Below are positions 63,096 through 64,000 of a stretch of 64,000 bases of DNA, piece by piece (position 1 is the stretch's first letter; every line of letters begins with the position of its first letter). Where the stretch lies: NCBI GenBank assembly GCA_024449915.1, contig JAMZAV010004984.1:26396-90395 (forward strand). The letters are read 5' to 3'. A model generated the notes under the pieces. The model was not told the DNA's origin, searched no databases, and worked only from the letters and a program-made list of their open reading frames with translations. The position numbers were made by a program, and so were the translations under genes. This stretch comes from Sweltsa coloradensis (Eukaryota; Arthropoda; Insecta; Plecoptera; Chloroperlidae).

Positions 63096-63940
63096 GTGCA
63101 TGATTGGCAGGCTGAGTATTGTATTGTAATGACTGGCGATACTTTAAACAAACTCTGTATTATTGGTGTTGTGTTATCTTTTCAAATTGATGGCCAGTCA
63201 ACAAAGATTTATAGCACAAACCAAGACAATACTTCAGGTTACCATTTTCATCAGGCCGACCTGGTTACGTTTTCGTCTGTGATATTTAATCAAGTTGTTC
63301 TTGAGTCTGAACGATGGTACCGCTGCGAGTATGTCGACGGTATATTTGTTTATCTAAGAGAATGGTGCGTGGTTTGCCCATCTAAGATAGACAAGACAGA
63401 TTGTCTTGATATTCTTCCACCATATTTCTCCTGGGATCCATGTAGTAGGTTCGTACTAGGCACGTGACACGGCGCAATGTTTAGCGGCCTTCCTATAAAT
63501 ATGTCGAAATGTGAAAATATGATCCCCGTAGAATAAACTCACTGCATGGTTATGAGGAATGGGGATAAGAGAGTATCCTTTTACCTTTATGCATGAATTT
63601 AGGTTTAGCAAGTTTGCAATGTTTTCACCGTAACCAACATTCCAATAGTTTAACCACTGCAATGGAATCGCTCGCACTCATCACCAGCAGATGGAAGCCA
63701 CGGAGAGAAATGCTGTTCATAATTTATGGCTTTAGGATTTATTTACATTCCATTCTGCTTCACCCTAGCGACCGTAGTCCACAGTGGACACTGTTAGTTT
63801 GACAAAACCAACGTCCGTTAATTTAGAAGGAATTTTCTGTATAGTTTTTGTTACGTTTTGCTTCCTGAAATCACACGAGTACGCAAGAAAGAAAATAAAT
63901 GAGGTTGAAATAAATTGCGTGCGAGGTAAAGTGATGCGAC
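63096..63940. other. Spacer with a 123-codon open frame, unrecognised
   Basis: The plus open frame 63096-63467 begins inside the flank of the SINE and has no motif I know; probably chance. Confidence 0.4.
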
Positions 63941-64000
63941 GAGTAAAAACAATTACGAGCCGCGTCGTGAGTAGCCCAGCGCTCCGTAGCGCCCGCCTCC
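63941..64000 (+). repeat. Possible tRNA-like head cut by the window end
   Basis: cgtgagtagcccagcgctcc and gtagcgcccgcctcc look like the D-arm side of a tRNA-derived repeat. The B box would lie outside the window. Confidence 0.25.

Noticed and set aside
63096..63467. 123-codon plus frame as a host gene
   Set aside because: No recognisable domain, no partner exon; starts beside a SINE.

Overview
The window looks like intergenic, repeat-dominated nuclear DNA of an invertebrate animal. It is AT-rich, has no long uninterrupted host coding sequence and no convincing host exon, and is full of tRNA-derived SINEs, TIR transposons, Helitron/Helentron-like elements, satellites and microsatellites. Decayed retroelement coding remnants (SGNH-type ORF1, LINE tail, zinc knuckle) fit a metazoan. 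I cannot name the phylum from sequence alone; a marine or arthropod-like invertebrate is only a weak impression.

Layout. 26-1465: a frameshifted SGNH-hydrolase-like ORF on the minus strand whose ATG abuts a GC-rich ~71-bp tandem array. 2322-6591: a Helentron-like element (H1) split by a 3.75-kb transposon (2642-6393) with ~0.8-kb inverted arms and a broken gene of a multicopy family whose C-terminus is cysteine-rich. 7296-8990: tRNA-like repeats and GC-rich minisatellites. 9140-12165: a small MITE, a 174-bp satellite (14 copies) and a 17-bp minisatellite. 13.3-16.5 kb: microsatellites, a palindromic MITE and a CpG-rich patch. 19.2-20.6 kb: a ~305-bp dimeric tandem repeat and a long near-perfect hairpin. 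21.3-22.4 kb: two head-to-tail Helentron-like copies. 23.8-26.3 kb: microsatellites, a SINE and a LINE C-terminal tail. 31-38.9 kb: a tRNA-Trp-like SINE, a tRNA-like repeat, a 52-bp minisatellite and two further head-to-tail Helentron-like copies. 40.3-46.9 kb: two more such copies, SINEs, a 50-bp and a 33-bp minisatellite and a zinc-knuckle remnant. 49.5-53.4 kb: a segment bounded by inverted copies of an 18-mer resembling the 3'-CCA end of tRNA-Ala, more SINEs and palindromic MITEs. 53.4-64 kb: mostly featureless, with three long copies of one SINE family.

The genes do not form a pathway. The interest lies in the transposons: the long-armed element whose arms are built of repeated modules each carrying a YY1-like palindrome, the Helentron-like superfamily with CTAG-T 3' ends and tandem copies, and the repeated tRNA-3'-end 18-mer. 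All calls were made by eye; copy numbers and boundaries are approximate to a few bases unless stated.
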